From the NCBI GenBank assembly GCA_900548385.1, contig URKJ01000009.1, positions 1-64,000 on the forward strand: a DNA stretch of 64,000 nucleotides, written 5' to 3'. The notes under the pieces are model-generated. The model had not been told where the DNA came from and did no database searches. It saw only the letters and a program-made list of their open reading frames with translations. The position numbers were made by a program, and so were the translations under genes. Below are positions 8,433 to 17,063 of this stretch, piece after piece. Every line of letters begins with the position of its first letter. Position 1 is the first letter of the stretch. This stretch comes from an uncultured bacterium (lineage in GTDB: Bacteria > Verrucomicrobiota > Lentisphaeria > Victivallales > UBA1829).

Positions 8433-9194
8433 TCAATACAGATTCGGTCCCCGGGACAGAGAGTCCCAGATAATCCAGTATTTACTTTTTGTATTCGTCA
8501 TACGGGCCTGAAAAGGAGTCAGCGCCTGTGTATGCCCGTCGATAAAACCGGCATTCAGTCTTCCGGAATGAATGCCGGTGATATTTCCGTTTTCCAGCCA
8601 TTCCCGGGGAGAAAAGATCCAGACCGATTTTCCGGCAAAACCGCTTTTCAGAGTCGCCGTATCCGCAAGGACAAAAGTCTGTGATGGAGACTTCGCCCTG
8701 CCCGGATAAAGAAAAACGGAATTGATGTCCGGCGGGTCACCGTCCACCGCCGAACCGAAAATATTGCCGGTCTGCCTTATCCGGTCGTTGATGCCGTTAT
8801 AACGCCAAAACCCGTAAACGGAAAACCACATCTGATCGTTTTTCTTCAAATTGGAATTCGCCGGGCATTTCAGGGAATTCCAGCTGATGTATCCGCCGCC
8901 TTTGGGCAGGGTTCCCGTATTGCTCTTCTCTCTGGTAAGCAAAGTCATCCACGGTTCGCTGACATCTCTCGCCCCCATTTTATAAGGAGCATTAACCGCC
9001 ATGATATCGTTATAATCTCCCGCATAGGAATACTGAGCCGTCATAATCTGCTTCTGGTTGTTGACGCAGTTGACCGCCTGCGCTTTACTTCTGGCCGCAT
9101 TCAACGCCGGCAAAAGCAGTCCGGCAAGGATGGCGATAATGGCAACCGTAATAAGGAGCTCTATCAGCGTGAATCTCTTCTTTCTGTCTGTCAT
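8433..9194 (-). CDS. Prepilin-like protein with H-X9-DG motif (locus A)
   Basis: This 253-residue protein has a type IV pilin/pseudopilin N terminus: a short basic leader, then FTLIELLITVAIIAILAGLL as the membrane helix, with Glu at +5. The residue before F is Arg, not the Gly normally required for prepilin peptidase. Near the C terminus the pattern H-SGRLNAGFI-DGH matches H-X9-DG exactly. I start it at ATG 9194, which has GGAG upstream; the frame extends 24 codons further without a ribosome site. It is the first gene of the locus A operon, behind a good promoter at 9238-9266. The likely role is in a type II secretion-like pseudopilus or as an envelope-anchored partner of the co-transcribed hydrolases. 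Confidence 0.85.
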   Translation of the reverse strand: MTDRKKRFTLIELLITVAIIAILAGLLLPALNAARSKAQAVNCVNNQKQIMTAQYSYAGDYNDIMAVNAPYKMGARDVSEPWMTLLTREKSNTGTLPKGGGYISWNSLKCPANSNLKKNDQMWFSVYGFWRYNGINDRIRQTGNIFGSAVDGDPPDINSVFLYPGRAKSPSQTFVLADTATLKSGFAGKSVWIFSPREWLENGNITGIHSGRLNAGFIDGHTQALTPFQARMTNTKSKYWIIWDSLSRGPNLY

Positions 9195-9237
9195 ATTTTT
9201 CTCCAGTCGTTTGTTGATCTTCCGGTCCTTTGTATTT

Positions 9238-9266
9238 ATTATACACGAAAGCGATCCCGGCGGCAA
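9238..9266 (-). promoter_or_regulatory. Sigma70-type promoter of the locus A operon
   Basis: On the minus strand TTGCCG (9266-9261) and TATAAT (9243-9238) are separated by exactly 17 bases, about 45 bp upstream of the prepilin-like gene's ATG. The -10 is perfect and the -35 matches four of six. Confidence 0.65.
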
Positions 9267-9300
9267 GAGGAGGAAAACAGAAAATTCAAAAAAAATCCGC

Positions 9301-9371
9301 TTGATTTTTATGATTTCTAAACTAACTTATCGGATAAGAAGAAGTAAATTTATATAAATCATAAAAATCAA
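9301..9371. promoter_or_regulatory. Paired 16-bp inverted operator arms between divergent genes
   Basis: TTGATTTTTATGATTT (9301-9316) is repeated as its perfect reverse complement at 9356-9371, 39 bp apart. Near the middle of the spacer is another perfect palindrome, CTTATCGGATAAG (9326-9338). The set lies between the promoter of the minus operon and the start of the plus-strand GntR/LacI regulator, nine bp before its ATG. This is where an autoregulatory operator that also controls the enzyme operon would be expected. Binding is inferred from position and symmetry. Confidence 0.6.
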
Positions 9372-9379
9372 AAAAAGAA

Positions 9380-10483
9380 ATGACAGATAAAGAAAACCTT
9401 CCACCGCTGTCCAGAACATCCACCGAGCCCCTGCACCGGCAACTTTACCGGATCATACTGGAACGGATTCTCGGCGGGAAGTACGCCGGAGAGGAAAAAC
9501 TGCCGGGAATGGGCGAACTGGCAAAACGGTTCGGAGTCAGCGCGATCACGGTCAATCAGGCCCTCGACCGGCTCATCCGGGAAGGCTATTGCTTCCGCCG
9601 TCCGAAAAAAGGAACCTTCATCACACCTGGAGCCCGGACCGCCCGCCCGTCAAAAACGGGAACGGTGATCCTGTATTCCACCCACGACAATTCCGAAATC
9701 GACCTCGTGGATACACCGTTCTACACCAGCCTGCGGCGGACGGCGGAACAGACACCGCCGGTAAACCTGCTGATCATTTCCGGCAAACACGCACCGGAAC
9801 AGCTTGCCGTACAGCTTGAAGAAACGGAAAACATCCTCGGTGTGGTATTGATCGCGGTCAACGAATTCGCCTCCGCCTTGAATCTGGCGCGAAGCCATCC
9901 GCACAGCCGTTTTGTCCTCCTCAATTATCAGTATGACGGATTCGAGCAGCTGGCGCCGGAGAATCTGCGCGGCGTATTCAGCGACGAATTCGGCGGAGGC
10001 TATATGGCGGCGTCCGAACTGTTTGCCGGGGGAGCACGGAACATCGGAATCCTTCAATATGAAGTCGAAGACGAAAATTATCATCTGCGCATCCGGGGCG
10101 TCAGGCAGGCGCACATTGATCACGGCATTCCGTTTCAGGAGACGCACGTCCTCAACGTCCGTGCAGAACTTCCCCTGAACGAGCGCGGCGGCAACGGAAT
10201 TGCCGAGCTGATCGCCCGCGATCCGCGCCTGGACGCCGTTTTCTGCGTCAACGATATTCTCGCCGCCGGAGCGGCGCGGCATCTGGCCCTGACGCGAAAC
10301 GGACGGAACATCCGCATCATCGGCTACGACAACCATATCCCTGAGCTTCATATCGCCAACCGTTTTTCAACGGTGTCGATCAATTCCGCAGCGATGTCTT
10401 CCGCAGCGGTCCGCATGCTCCTGCACCCGGAGGATTATCCCTGCAAACAGCTTCTGATCTCTCCCCGGATCATTCATTTCTGA
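9380..10483 (+). CDS. GntR-type HTH with LacI-type sugar-sensing domain, transcriptional regulator
   Basis: This 367-residue protein has a GntR winged helix at about 15-85 (LHRQLYRIILERI, LAKRFGVSAITVNQALDRL, KGTFI). It is joined to a periplasmic-binding-protein-like effector domain of the LacI/GalR type (about 95-367; GVVLIAVNEF, FSDEFGGGYMAASEL, DAVFCVNDILAAGAA, IIGYDN). It is divergent from the locus A operon and separated by the inverted arms at 9301-9371, so it most likely senses a sugar released by the locus A enzymes and controls both directions. The ribosome site (AAAGAA) is weak. A terminator follows at 10634-10665. Confidence 0.9.
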   Translation: MTDKENLPPLSRTSTEPLHRQLYRIILERILGGKYAGEEKLPGMGELAKRFGVSAITVNQALDRLIREGYCFRRPKKGTFITPGARTARPSKTGTVILYSTHDNSEIDLVDTPFYTSLRRTAEQTPPVNLLIISGKHAPEQLAVQLEETENILGVVLIAVNEFASALNLARSHPHSRFVLLNYQYDGFEQLAPENLRGVFSDEFGGGYMAASELFAGGARNIGILQYEVEDENYHLRIRGVRQAHIDHGIPFQETHVLNVRAELPLNERGGNGIAELIARDPRLDAVFCVNDILAAGAARHLALTRNGRNIRIIGYDNHIPELHIANRFSTVSINSAAMSSAAVRMLLHPEDYPCKQLLISPRIIHF

Positions 10484-10633
10484 CCGGAGAACCGGGGGAA
10501 ATGACAGAGATCGGCAAATCCGGCAGACCGCTTTCCGCGCCGGTTCAGAAATTTTTCTCTATATTTTTAAATTCGGGGGATGAAAAAAACGGCAGAAGAT
10601 CTATCTTATACTCTGGCCCAAAAAATGGAAATG

Positions 10634-10665
10634 CCGGACGGGAATTCCGTCCGGAACAACTTTTT
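10634..10665 (+). terminator. Terminator of the GntR/LacI regulator gene
   Basis: CCGGACGG (10634-10641) pairs with CCGTCCGG (10647-10654) around GAATT, followed after six bases by TTTTT (10661-10665). It lies 150 bp after the regulator stop codon. Confidence 0.65.
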
Positions 10666-10767
10666 ACCGTGTGTTCTGCATATTTGCAGAGAAAAAAATT
10701 GCGAAAATCAGTAATTCCCATGGTAACGGGAAAGGAGGTTCACGCACAAAAATTGATTTTTACGGTT

Positions 10768-10801
10768 TTTTGACATAGAACTCGTATCAGATGCGTCAAA
10801 A
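10768..10801. promoter_or_regulatory. Inverted repeat upstream of the alpha-galactosidase
   Basis: TTTTGAC (10768-10774) and GTCAAAA (10795-10801) form 7-bp inverted arms 20 bp apart, about 90 bp before the alpha-galactosidase start. It may be an operator. A weak TTGATT (10753-10758)/TAGAAC (10776-10781) pair 17 bp apart overlaps it. Apart from this and the terminator above, the gap 10484-10888 shows nothing I can support. Confidence 0.35.
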
Positions 10802-10888
10802 TGGATTTGATGCAGAAAGAAACGGGTGATTAACAGGAAAAGTCAACCCTTTTGAAATTGGCTCATCAATATTAAACAGGAGAATTCC

Positions 10889-12697
10889 ATGGATCTCAGA
10901 GCCTCGTTCTATATTTCCGGAAATCCGGACGCTATTCCAGTGACTTTGGAAATGACTGCCGCCGCCCCCGCAGTTTTCCGCGCAGCATGGACCAATACAA
11001 CCGGAGCCCCGGTCCGGGCGGAACAGTTTCTGTTCGACGGTTTCCGGTTCGACGTTCCCGGTGAACGAATCCGTCTCTACTGCGAAGGCTGGAGCGCCGT
11101 CTCCGCGGCAGGCACACACCGCTACGGAGAAAACGGCTTCAATCTTTCTCCGGTCTATCTGCCCAACGCAATCTCCAATACCGCCGCATACAAACGGGAT
11201 ACACCGAACAGCTTTATCGCGGAAAACACGGTCGTTCTCAATGACCGCGACACCGGAAACTCTCTGCTGATCGGCTTCATCTCCATGGAACGTTTCAACA
11301 ACCGTTTTGTCGTGGAGCTGGCGGAAAGCGGCGTGAAACGCCTGCACGCATTCAACGACTGCGACGGCTGCGAAATCGCCCCCGGCGAGACGGTCGTCTC
11401 CGAAGAATTCATCATTCTGGAAGGCAAAGACGGCTACGGACTGCTGGAACAATACGCCGATGTCTGGGGAAAACGCATGAACGCACGGCTGTCCGCGGAA
11501 ATCCCGACCGGATGGTGCTCCTGGTATTACTATTTCCGTACGATCACCGAACAGGCGGTCATTGAGAATCTTGACTGGCTCAAAGCACACCGGGAAGAGT
11601 TTCCCATCCGCTATTTCCAGCTGGACGACGGCTATGAAACCACGCCGGGCGACTGGCTGGAACCCAATGAACGGTTTCCCCATGGACTGGAATACTCCAT
11701 ACGGAAAATGGCGGAAGCCGGATTCGTTCCGGGCGTCTGGTTCGGTCCTTTCATGGTCGGGGAAACCTCCAAACTCTTTCAGGAACATCCGGAATACCTG
11801 CTTCGCGACAAAGACGGCAACATTTTGACGGCTATCCGTTTCAACCGTCAGAACATGGCGGTACTTGACTGCTCCCGCGACGACGTCTGCGATTATCTGC
11901 GCGACCTGTTCGCCAGAATCCGTTCTTTCGGCTGCCGTTACATCAAACTGGATTTCATGATTTACGAAAGCACAATGCCCGGCGCGGTCTATCACGACCC
12001 GAAAGCGACCCGCATCACGGCATACCGCCGCGGGATGCAGGCGATCCGCGACGGCATCGGCGACGATGCGTTCATGCTCGGCGGAACCGTTCTGATCGGC
12101 CCCAGCGTCGGCATCGTCGACGGCTCCCGCTACGGCTCGGACATCACACCCCGGTGGCATGGGGAACCGTACCACGAAGCCCCCACCGTGCCGAACGTCA
12201 CCCGCAACATCATCTGCCGGCGCTACATGCACAAACGCCTTTTCATCACCGACCCGGATGTGCATATCGCACGGAAAGATAATAACGAACTGACCGAAGA
12301 AGAGGTCATCTACTGGACAACCGCCCTCTATATGATCGGCGGCGCAATGCTGCTGGCGGACCGGTTCAGCACCCTGGATCCGGAGCGTGCAAAACTTTCC
12401 CGGCTTCTTTTGCAGCGTCCTGATCCGTTCCGCGATGTCTGGCCCGTGGATTTCTTTGACCGGGAGATTCCGGTGATCTGGCGCGGTATCCGGGATGAAG
12501 ACGGCGCCCCCGCACTGGGCTTCTTCAACGCGTACGACACCCCTGTCACCGTAACCGCAAAACTCGCAGAAGCCGGATTCGCCGGACAGAAAAACTGGAC
12601 GGATTTCTGGAGCAAGGCGGATGTTGACTGTGACGGGAACACGCTCACCGTAACGCTGGCGCCGCACACCGCCCGCCTGCTGACCGCCCGTTTCTGA
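10889..12697 (+). CDS. GH36 alpha-galactosidase, cytoplasmic
   Basis: This 602-residue protein has no signal peptide. The family core is clear: TGWCSWYYYF at the barrel entry, YFQLDDGYETTPGDW, and YIKLDFMIYE with the expected nucleophile Asp355. RYGSDITPRW carries the expected acid/base Asp418, and a small C-terminal beta domain ends the protein. GH36 enzymes remove terminal alpha-galactosyl residues from oligosaccharides such as raffinose or galactomannan fragments. It starts after AACAGGAG in a gene of its own, between the locus A regulator and a tRNA. No transporter is next to it, so uptake must be encoded elsewhere. It could belong functionally to locus A. The exact linkage specificity (GH36 also includes N-acetylgalactosaminidases) is not provable here. 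Confidence 0.88.
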   Translation: MDLRASFYISGNPDAIPVTLEMTAAAPAVFRAAWTNTTGAPVRAEQFLFDGFRFDVPGERIRLYCEGWSAVSAAGTHRYGENGFNLSPVYLPNAISNTAAYKRDTPNSFIAENTVVLNDRDTGNSLLIGFISMERFNNRFVVELAESGVKRLHAFNDCDGCEIAPGETVVSEEFIILEGKDGYGLLEQYADVWGKRMNARLSAEIPTGWCSWYYYFRTITEQAVIENLDWLKAHREEFPIRYFQLDDGYETTPGDWLEPNERFPHGLEYSIRKMAEAGFVPGVWFGPFMVGETSKLFQEHPEYLLRDKDGNILTAIRFNRQNMAVLDCSRDDVCDYLRDLFARIRSFGCRYIKLDFMIYESTMPGAVYHDPKATRITAYRRGMQAIRDGIGDDAFMLGGTVLIGPSVGIVDGSRYGSDITPRWHGEPYHEAPTVPNVTRNIICRRYMHKRLFITDPDVHIARKDNNELTEEEVIYWTTALYMIGGAMLLADRFSTLDPERAKLSRLLLQRPDPFRDVWPVDFFDREIPVIWRGIRDEDGAPALGFFNAYDTPVTVTAKLAEAGFAGQKNWTDFWSKADVDCDGNTLTVTLAPHTARLLTARF

Positions 12698-12711
12698 TTA
12701 TTTCAAACAGA

Positions 12712-12733
12712 AAGCGCCTCGAATGAGGCGCTT
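12712..12733. terminator. Bidirectional hairpin between alpha-galactosidase and tRNA
   Basis: AAGCGCCTC (12712-12720), loop GAAT, GAGGCGCTT (12725-12733): a perfect nine-bp stem between two convergent genes. On the minus strand it is followed by TCTGTTTG, so it probably ends the tRNA transcript and may serve both directions. Confidence 0.6.
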
Positions 12734-12747
12734 GAATTTAAAAAGAA

Positions 12748-12821
12748 TGGAGCGGGTGAAGGGAGTCGAACCCTCGTAGCCAGCTTGGGAAGCTGGTGCA
12801 TTACCGTTATGCTACACCCGC
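12748..12821 (-). tRNA. tRNA-Gly (anticodon CCC)
   Basis: The minus strand folds into a standard cloverleaf. The acceptor GCGGGTG (12821-12815) pairs with CACCCGC (12758-12752). The anticodon arm CCAGC-TTCCCAA-GCTGG has CCC at positions 34-36, and the T arm contains GGTTCGACTCC. Discriminator T is followed by a genome-encoded CCA (12750-12748). It reads GGG glycine codons. Confidence 0.93.
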
Positions 12822-12965
12822 AAGATGCCTATACTGTACTCGTTTTTTCGCAGAGTTCAAATGAAGATTCCCGCTTTTTTCAATTTTTTTATAAAAATCC
12901 GTCCCGAACCGGTTTTCCGCACCGGAGAATGATGGGATTTTGTTTCATATTTCCCGTTTGTACAG

Positions 12966-12993
12966 TTGAAAAAACAGATTTTTGATGTAATAT
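12966..12993 (+). promoter_or_regulatory. Candidate promoter of the ftsAZ operon
   Basis: TTGAAA (12966-12971) and TAATAT (12988-12993) are 16 bp apart, 34 bp before the ftsA start. Each hexamer is one or two bases from consensus. Confidence 0.45.
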
Positions 12994-13026
12994 TCTTCAT
13001 ATTGCAACACAATCTGAACCGCGGGG

Positions 13027-14295
13027 ATGAACGGCGTGAAAAACAGGGATTTATTTACTATAGTGGAGTTCGGGACCTCCAAGGTCTGCGTTCTTCACGG
13101 CGGACGCGACAAAGGCGGAAATCCGACCGTATTCGGTTGGGGATCGCGCGATTCCGCAGGAGCCATCATCAAAGGTGAAGTCGTCAATCTGCCGGCTGCC
13201 TCGAAAGCGCTTGCCGGAGCACTGGAAGACGCCGACAGCTCCGCCGGAGGGCTCTACGACCGGGACCAGGTCTATTTTCTCGTTTCCGGACGCGGGATCT
13301 CCGCGCGGCAGGGGGAAGGAAACGTCATGATCTACGATTCCGACCGCCGCATCACCTCCGCCCACATTTCCGAAGCGGAGGAAAAGGCTTCCAGCATCTC
13401 CCTCGCGCCGGATCAGTGTCATCTGGTCTCGTTCACCTCGTATTTCATGCTTGACATGAACACCCGCGTCAAAGATCCGTGCGGTCATTGCGCCAACCGG
13501 CTGGATGCGTTCATCCATATCATCCTCGCCGACCGCGCAAAAGTCGACACCATGCGCAACATGATCCGGGAATTCGGGTTCGAACAGGAGATACAGCCGG
13601 TATTCTCCGGCATTGCCTCCGCCTACGGAACTCTCACCCACGACGAAAAGGAACAGGGAACGCTGCTGATCGACATCGGCGCAGGCGTCTGCGATTATAT
13701 CCTCGTTCATGACGACGGCGTTCTGATGAGCGGAGTTCTGCCGATCGGCATGGACAATCTCATCAACGACCTGGCGGTCGGGCTCGAACTGAGCCAGGAA
13801 CAGGCCCGGAAATTTCTGCTGGAGGGACGTTTTGAACAACTCAAGCGGTCCGGCGAAGCGTTTCTGCCGCTTCCGGTGTCATCGGAACTGCACCGCAACA
13901 TCCCCGTCGGCTCCTACGAAAAAATCGTTGAACTGCGTCTGAACGAACTCTTCTCCATTCTCAAAGAGGAGATCGACTCCCGCAAACTTTCTTCTTATCT
14001 GAAAAGCGGGATCGTCGTCACCGGCGGCGGTTCGCTGTTCCCGATGGTGCTGGAGTGCGCACGCAACACGTTCCGCACGCACATCCGTCAGGGCGAACCG
14101 CTGGAAATCAGCGGCGCGGTAACCGGCCTCGACAATCCCCGCTGTTCCGCTCTGCTCGGTGCGCTCAATTATTCGCTTCAGACCGATGAAGCGCAGAACG
14201 GGCTCAAAGGGATCGAAAAAGTCGCAGATGCGCTCGAAGGCATCGGCGGAATCTTCAATAAACTCAAAGATGTGACAAAGGCATTCAAATTATGA
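13027..14295 (+). CDS. ftsA: Cell division protein FtsA
   Basis: This 422-residue protein is an actin-fold ATPase. The phosphate-1 region near the N terminus is FTIVEFGTSKVCVL. The middle has a GTLLIDIGAGVCDYILV phosphate-2 segment, and the end has SGIVVTGGGSLFPMVLE. FtsA tethers FtsZ filaments to the membrane through a C-terminal amphipathic helix; the last residues here (FNKLKDVTKAFKL) could form one. It directly precedes ftsZ with a four-base ATGA overlap, the canonical order. The ATG at 13027 and a GTG at 13036 are both possible starts and both lie close to GGGG. The assignment to FtsA over another actin-like ATPase rests on the fold motifs plus this linkage. Confidence 0.88.
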   Translation: MNGVKNRDLFTIVEFGTSKVCVLHGGRDKGGNPTVFGWGSRDSAGAIIKGEVVNLPAASKALAGALEDADSSAGGLYDRDQVYFLVSGRGISARQGEGNVMIYDSDRRITSAHISEAEEKASSISLAPDQCHLVSFTSYFMLDMNTRVKDPCGHCANRLDAFIHIILADRAKVDTMRNMIREFGFEQEIQPVFSGIASAYGTLTHDEKEQGTLLIDIGAGVCDYILVHDDGVLMSGVLPIGMDNLINDLAVGLELSQEQARKFLLEGRFEQLKRSGEAFLPLPVSSELHRNIPVGSYEKIVELRLNELFSILKEEIDSRKLSSYLKSGIVVTGGGSLFPMVLECARNTFRTHIRQGEPLEISGAVTGLDNPRCSALLGALNYSLQTDEAQNGLKGIEKVADALEGIGGIFNKLKDVTKAFKL

Positions 14296-15494
14296 GCAAG
14301 GCGGATGATGTTCTGATACTGGGAATCGGCGGAGCCGGATGCCGCGTTGTTTCCGCGCTCGCGACCGAAGGCTGTGAATATGCGCTCGGCGCGATCGACA
14401 CCGATCAGGAAGCCCTTGATCCGCTGTTTGCGAAAAACGTTCCCTGCGTCCTCGCCGGATCCGGGTGGACATGGCGGGAGGGAAGCGGGTGCGGCGGCGA
14501 CGTGATCCGCGGGGAACAGGCGGTCGCCAAGGAGCGCCATGCCATCGCCCGGCTGATGGAGGGCAAAGCACTGCTGATCGTCGTTGCCGGACTCGGCGGC
14601 GGAGTCGCGACGGGCGGTGTACGGACGCTTGCCAGTGTCGCGCGGTCCCAGAAACTCCCGGCGGTCTTCATGCTTACGACCCCGTTCTCGTTCGAATCGT
14701 TCGCCAAACGGAAAACCGCGGAAGAATATCTGGAAGACCTCCTGCCGATGGCGGACATCGTCATGCGGATGCCGAACGATCTGCTGTTCTCCATGCTGCC
14801 GTCCGAAACGCCGTTTGAAGACGCGTTTATGAAATCCTGTATCGAACTGGCGCATAGCGCCGTCGGCGTCGCGGGAATGCTGAGCTGTGAAAATACGCTC
14901 GGCTCCGATTACGCCGGATTCATGACGGCACTGAAAGGCAAAAAAAGCTCCTGCGGGATCGGAGTCGGTTCCGCCGACAGTTCCGAAGGGCTCGACCGTT
15001 GCGGCATCGCTGTGGAACGGATGCTGGCGTCGCCGTTCCTCGGCGGCGCGCTGAAGCTGGAAAATACCGATGCTGCCGTCATCACAATCTCCGGCGGTCC
15101 GGACCTTGAACTCGGAGAAGCCAAACGGACTCTGGAACTCGTTGCCGGAATGCTGCCGCCGGATGCGTTTCTTCTGACCGGCGTCACCGGAAGCGAGCAC
15201 TTCCGCGACCGGGTACAGGTGACCGTGATCCGGATCAAATACGATCAGCCGGTCCAGCCGCAGGCTCACCGGGAAAAAAATCAGAAAACACCGTCCGCTT
15301 CCCGGAACTCCGCCAAACTGGAACCGGAGCCGGCACCGTCCGCCGGAATGGAACAGGGAGTCTTTGAACTGCAATCGTTCGACAAGGGAAGTTTCACCGC
15401 GGTTGCCCCGACGCTTTACAAAGGCGAAGATCTGGATATTCCAACCTATCAGCGGCGCGAAATCACGATCAACAAGGGAGCGGTGACACGTTGA
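14292..15494 (+). CDS. ftsZ: Divergent cell division GTPase FtsZ
   Basis: This 400-residue tubulin homologue starts with a glycine-rich GIGGAG loop. The tubulin signature GGGTG[TS]G is altered to GGGVATG (residues 102-108). In the T7 loop, E. coli-type N-x-D-F-A-D becomes G204-S-D206-Y-A-G209: one catalytic aspartate is kept, while the second aspartate and the Asn are glycines. The C-terminal domain aligns well (ITISGGPDLELGEAKRTLEL). A conserved C-terminal peptide, LDIPTYQRRE, matches the FtsA-binding tail of true FtsZ. The sequence therefore keeps its partner tail but has a degenerate active site, suggesting slow or altered GTP hydrolysis. It overlaps ftsA by four bases and the next gene by four. 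Confidence 0.88.
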   Translation: MSKADDVLILGIGGAGCRVVSALATEGCEYALGAIDTDQEALDPLFAKNVPCVLAGSGWTWREGSGCGGDVIRGEQAVAKERHAIARLMEGKALLIVVAGLGGGVATGGVRTLASVARSQKLPAVFMLTTPFSFESFAKRKTAEEYLEDLLPMADIVMRMPNDLLFSMLPSETPFEDAFMKSCIELAHSAVGVAGMLSCENTLGSDYAGFMTALKGKKSSCGIGVGSADSSEGLDRCGIAVERMLASPFLGGALKLENTDAAVITISGGPDLELGEAKRTLELVAGMLPPDAFLLTGVTGSEHFRDRVQVTVIRIKYDQPVQPQAHREKNQKTPSASRNSAKLEPEPAPSAGMEQGVFELQSFDKGSFTAVAPTLYKGEDLDIPTYQRREITINKGAVTR

Positions 15495-16402
15495 AAATCC
15501 TCCGGAACATCATCGTCCTGCCGTTTCTCCTCTGTCTGTGCGGCTGTCCGGAACAGAGCCCTTTCCTTCATCCGGACGGAGATTATGCGTACCGGAAAGC
15601 CTGCGAGCTGTCGCGGATCGTTCCGCGGCACTCCGGTTCAGAAGGAGCAAAACGGGCGGCGGAGATGATCGCCCGCACCGCCGGAGAACTCCCCGGATTC
15701 CGGGTGTCAACCGCCCTGTTTGAAGAACGGACGCCCGAAGGAATGATCACATTCCGCAACGTCTCCGCGGTACTGCCGGGAAAATCGCCGGACTTTATCG
15801 TGATTGGAGCACACTACGATGCCAAGAAAATGGCATCCGTTCCGGATTTTCAGGGGGCAAACGACGGCGGGTCCGGCGTCGGCGCCCTGCTTGCGGTCAT
15901 GAAAGCCCTCTCCGATTCCGGAACCAAACCGCCGATGGAACTGCGTTTTGTTTTTTTTGACGGCGAGGAAGCGCAAATCTTCTATACGGATTATGACGGA
16001 CTCCACGGAAGCCGCCGTTATGTCTCCGAACTCCGCCGGAACGGAGAACTTGACCGGTGCCGTGCCATGCTGCTTTTAGACATGGTCGGCGATCACGATC
16101 TGAAACTCCGGCTGCCGCCGGACACGGATCCGATTCTGCAAAACAAAATTGTCCGCTCCGCCCATGAACTCGGCTACGACGCTCATCTGTCGCTGAACGG
16201 TCCGCAGATGCTCGACGACCACACTCCGTTCATGCGGGCGGGAATCCCCGCCGCAGACCTGATCGACTTTGAATACGGTCCCGGCAATCTCTACTGGCAT
16301 ACCGCCGGAGACACGATTGATAAACTTTCCGCGAAAAGCCTCGGAATCTCCGCGGCGATCGCGCTTAAAACAATCCGGAAACTTACAGGAATGGAACCAT
16401 GA
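15491..16402 (+). CDS. M28-family zinc peptidase or glutaminyl cyclase-like lipoprotein
   Basis: This 303-residue protein starts at TTG overlapping the ftsZ stop. A hydrophobic leader ends in LCLCGC, a plausible lipobox with Cys19. The mature part has M28 metal-ligand motifs: IVIGAHYDA, DFQGANDGGSGVGALL, VFFDGEEAQ, LLLDMVGDHDLKL and a late WHTAGDTIDKLS. M28 includes aminopeptidases and bacterial glutaminyl-peptide cyclotransferases, and the FFDGEEA/LLDMVGD spacing fits either. It should sit on the periplasmic side of a membrane. Its place straight behind ftsZ is unusual and may mean only shared transcription. Confidence 0.82.
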   Translation: MKILRNIIVLPFLLCLCGCPEQSPFLHPDGDYAYRKACELSRIVPRHSGSEGAKRAAEMIARTAGELPGFRVSTALFEERTPEGMITFRNVSAVLPGKSPDFIVIGAHYDAKKMASVPDFQGANDGGSGVGALLAVMKALSDSGTKPPMELRFVFFDGEEAQIFYTDYDGLHGSRRYVSELRRNGELDRCRAMLLLDMVGDHDLKLRLPPDTDPILQNKIVRSAHELGYDAHLSLNGPQMLDDHTPFMRAGIPAADLIDFEYGPGNLYWHTAGDTIDKLSAKSLGISAAIALKTIRKLTGMEP

Positions 16403-17049
16403 ACGTATTCACCGACGACAATACGGCTTACGAAGCCCGGCGCATCTTCTGCATCGGACTGAACTATTTCGACCATGTGCAGGAATTCCCCGGCGACAAA
16501 CCGGAGCCGGTCATCTTCATGAAACCCGCAACGTCACTCGTCCCGGAAAACAGCGTGGTTCCGGCAGTCTTTCACGGGGATACCGTGCATTATGAGACCG
16601 AACTGACCGTACTGATCGGCAAAGACGGCGTTCCCGCCAATACAGAGGATGCCGTTTCCTATATCGCAGGAATCGGGATCGGACTTGATCTGACTCTGCG
16701 CGAAACCCAGAGCAGAATCCGTCCCATGCGCTCCCCGTGGGAAATTTCCAAAGCATTCGACGGCGCCGCCCCGTGTTCCGTCTTTCACCGTTTCGATCCC
16801 GCAACCGACAAACTGGATGCGCTCGAATTCACGGGAACCGTTGGCGGAACCCTCCGGCAGCACGGGGAAACGGCAAAAATGATCTCGCCGATCCCCGACC
16901 TGCTGCTCTATATTTCCGGTTACTGGAAACTGCGGAAAGGCGACATCATATTCACCGGGACTCCCTCCGGTGTCGGCCCGCTGAAAAAAGGGGATGTAAT
17001 CGAACTCTGCGACCATCGGAAACAGATTCATAAATGGTTCGCTGAATAA
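16399..17049 (+). CDS. Fumarylacetoacetate hydrolase-family protein
   Basis: This 216-residue protein matches the short FAH-fold proteins. RIFCIGLNYFDHVQEF is the entry motif. Metal ligands are expected in HYETELTVLIG, and GIGLDLTLRETQ follows. The end of the domain is GDIIFTGTPSGVGPLKKGDVIEL. Family members are hydrolases, decarboxylases or isomerases of 2-keto acids, with a divalent metal bound by three acidic residues. The ATG overlaps the previous TGA (ATGA). The substrate is not evident. Neighbouring genes are of mixed function, so the operon gives no hint. Confidence 0.88.
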   Translation: MNVFTDDNTAYEARRIFCIGLNYFDHVQEFPGDKPEPVIFMKPATSLVPENSVVPAVFHGDTVHYETELTVLIGKDGVPANTEDAVSYIAGIGIGLDLTLRETQSRIRPMRSPWEISKAFDGAAPCSVFHRFDPATDKLDALEFTGTVGGTLRQHGETAKMISPIPDLLLYISGYWKLRKGDIIFTGTPSGVGPLKKGDVIELCDHRKQIHKWFAE

Positions 17050-17063
17050 CAGGAGACATCATC

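Noticed and set aside
10501..10773. 90-codon plus-strand frame after the GntR/LacI regulator
   Set aside because: It reads through the regulator's terminator (10634-10665) and lacks a ribosome site or family resemblance.
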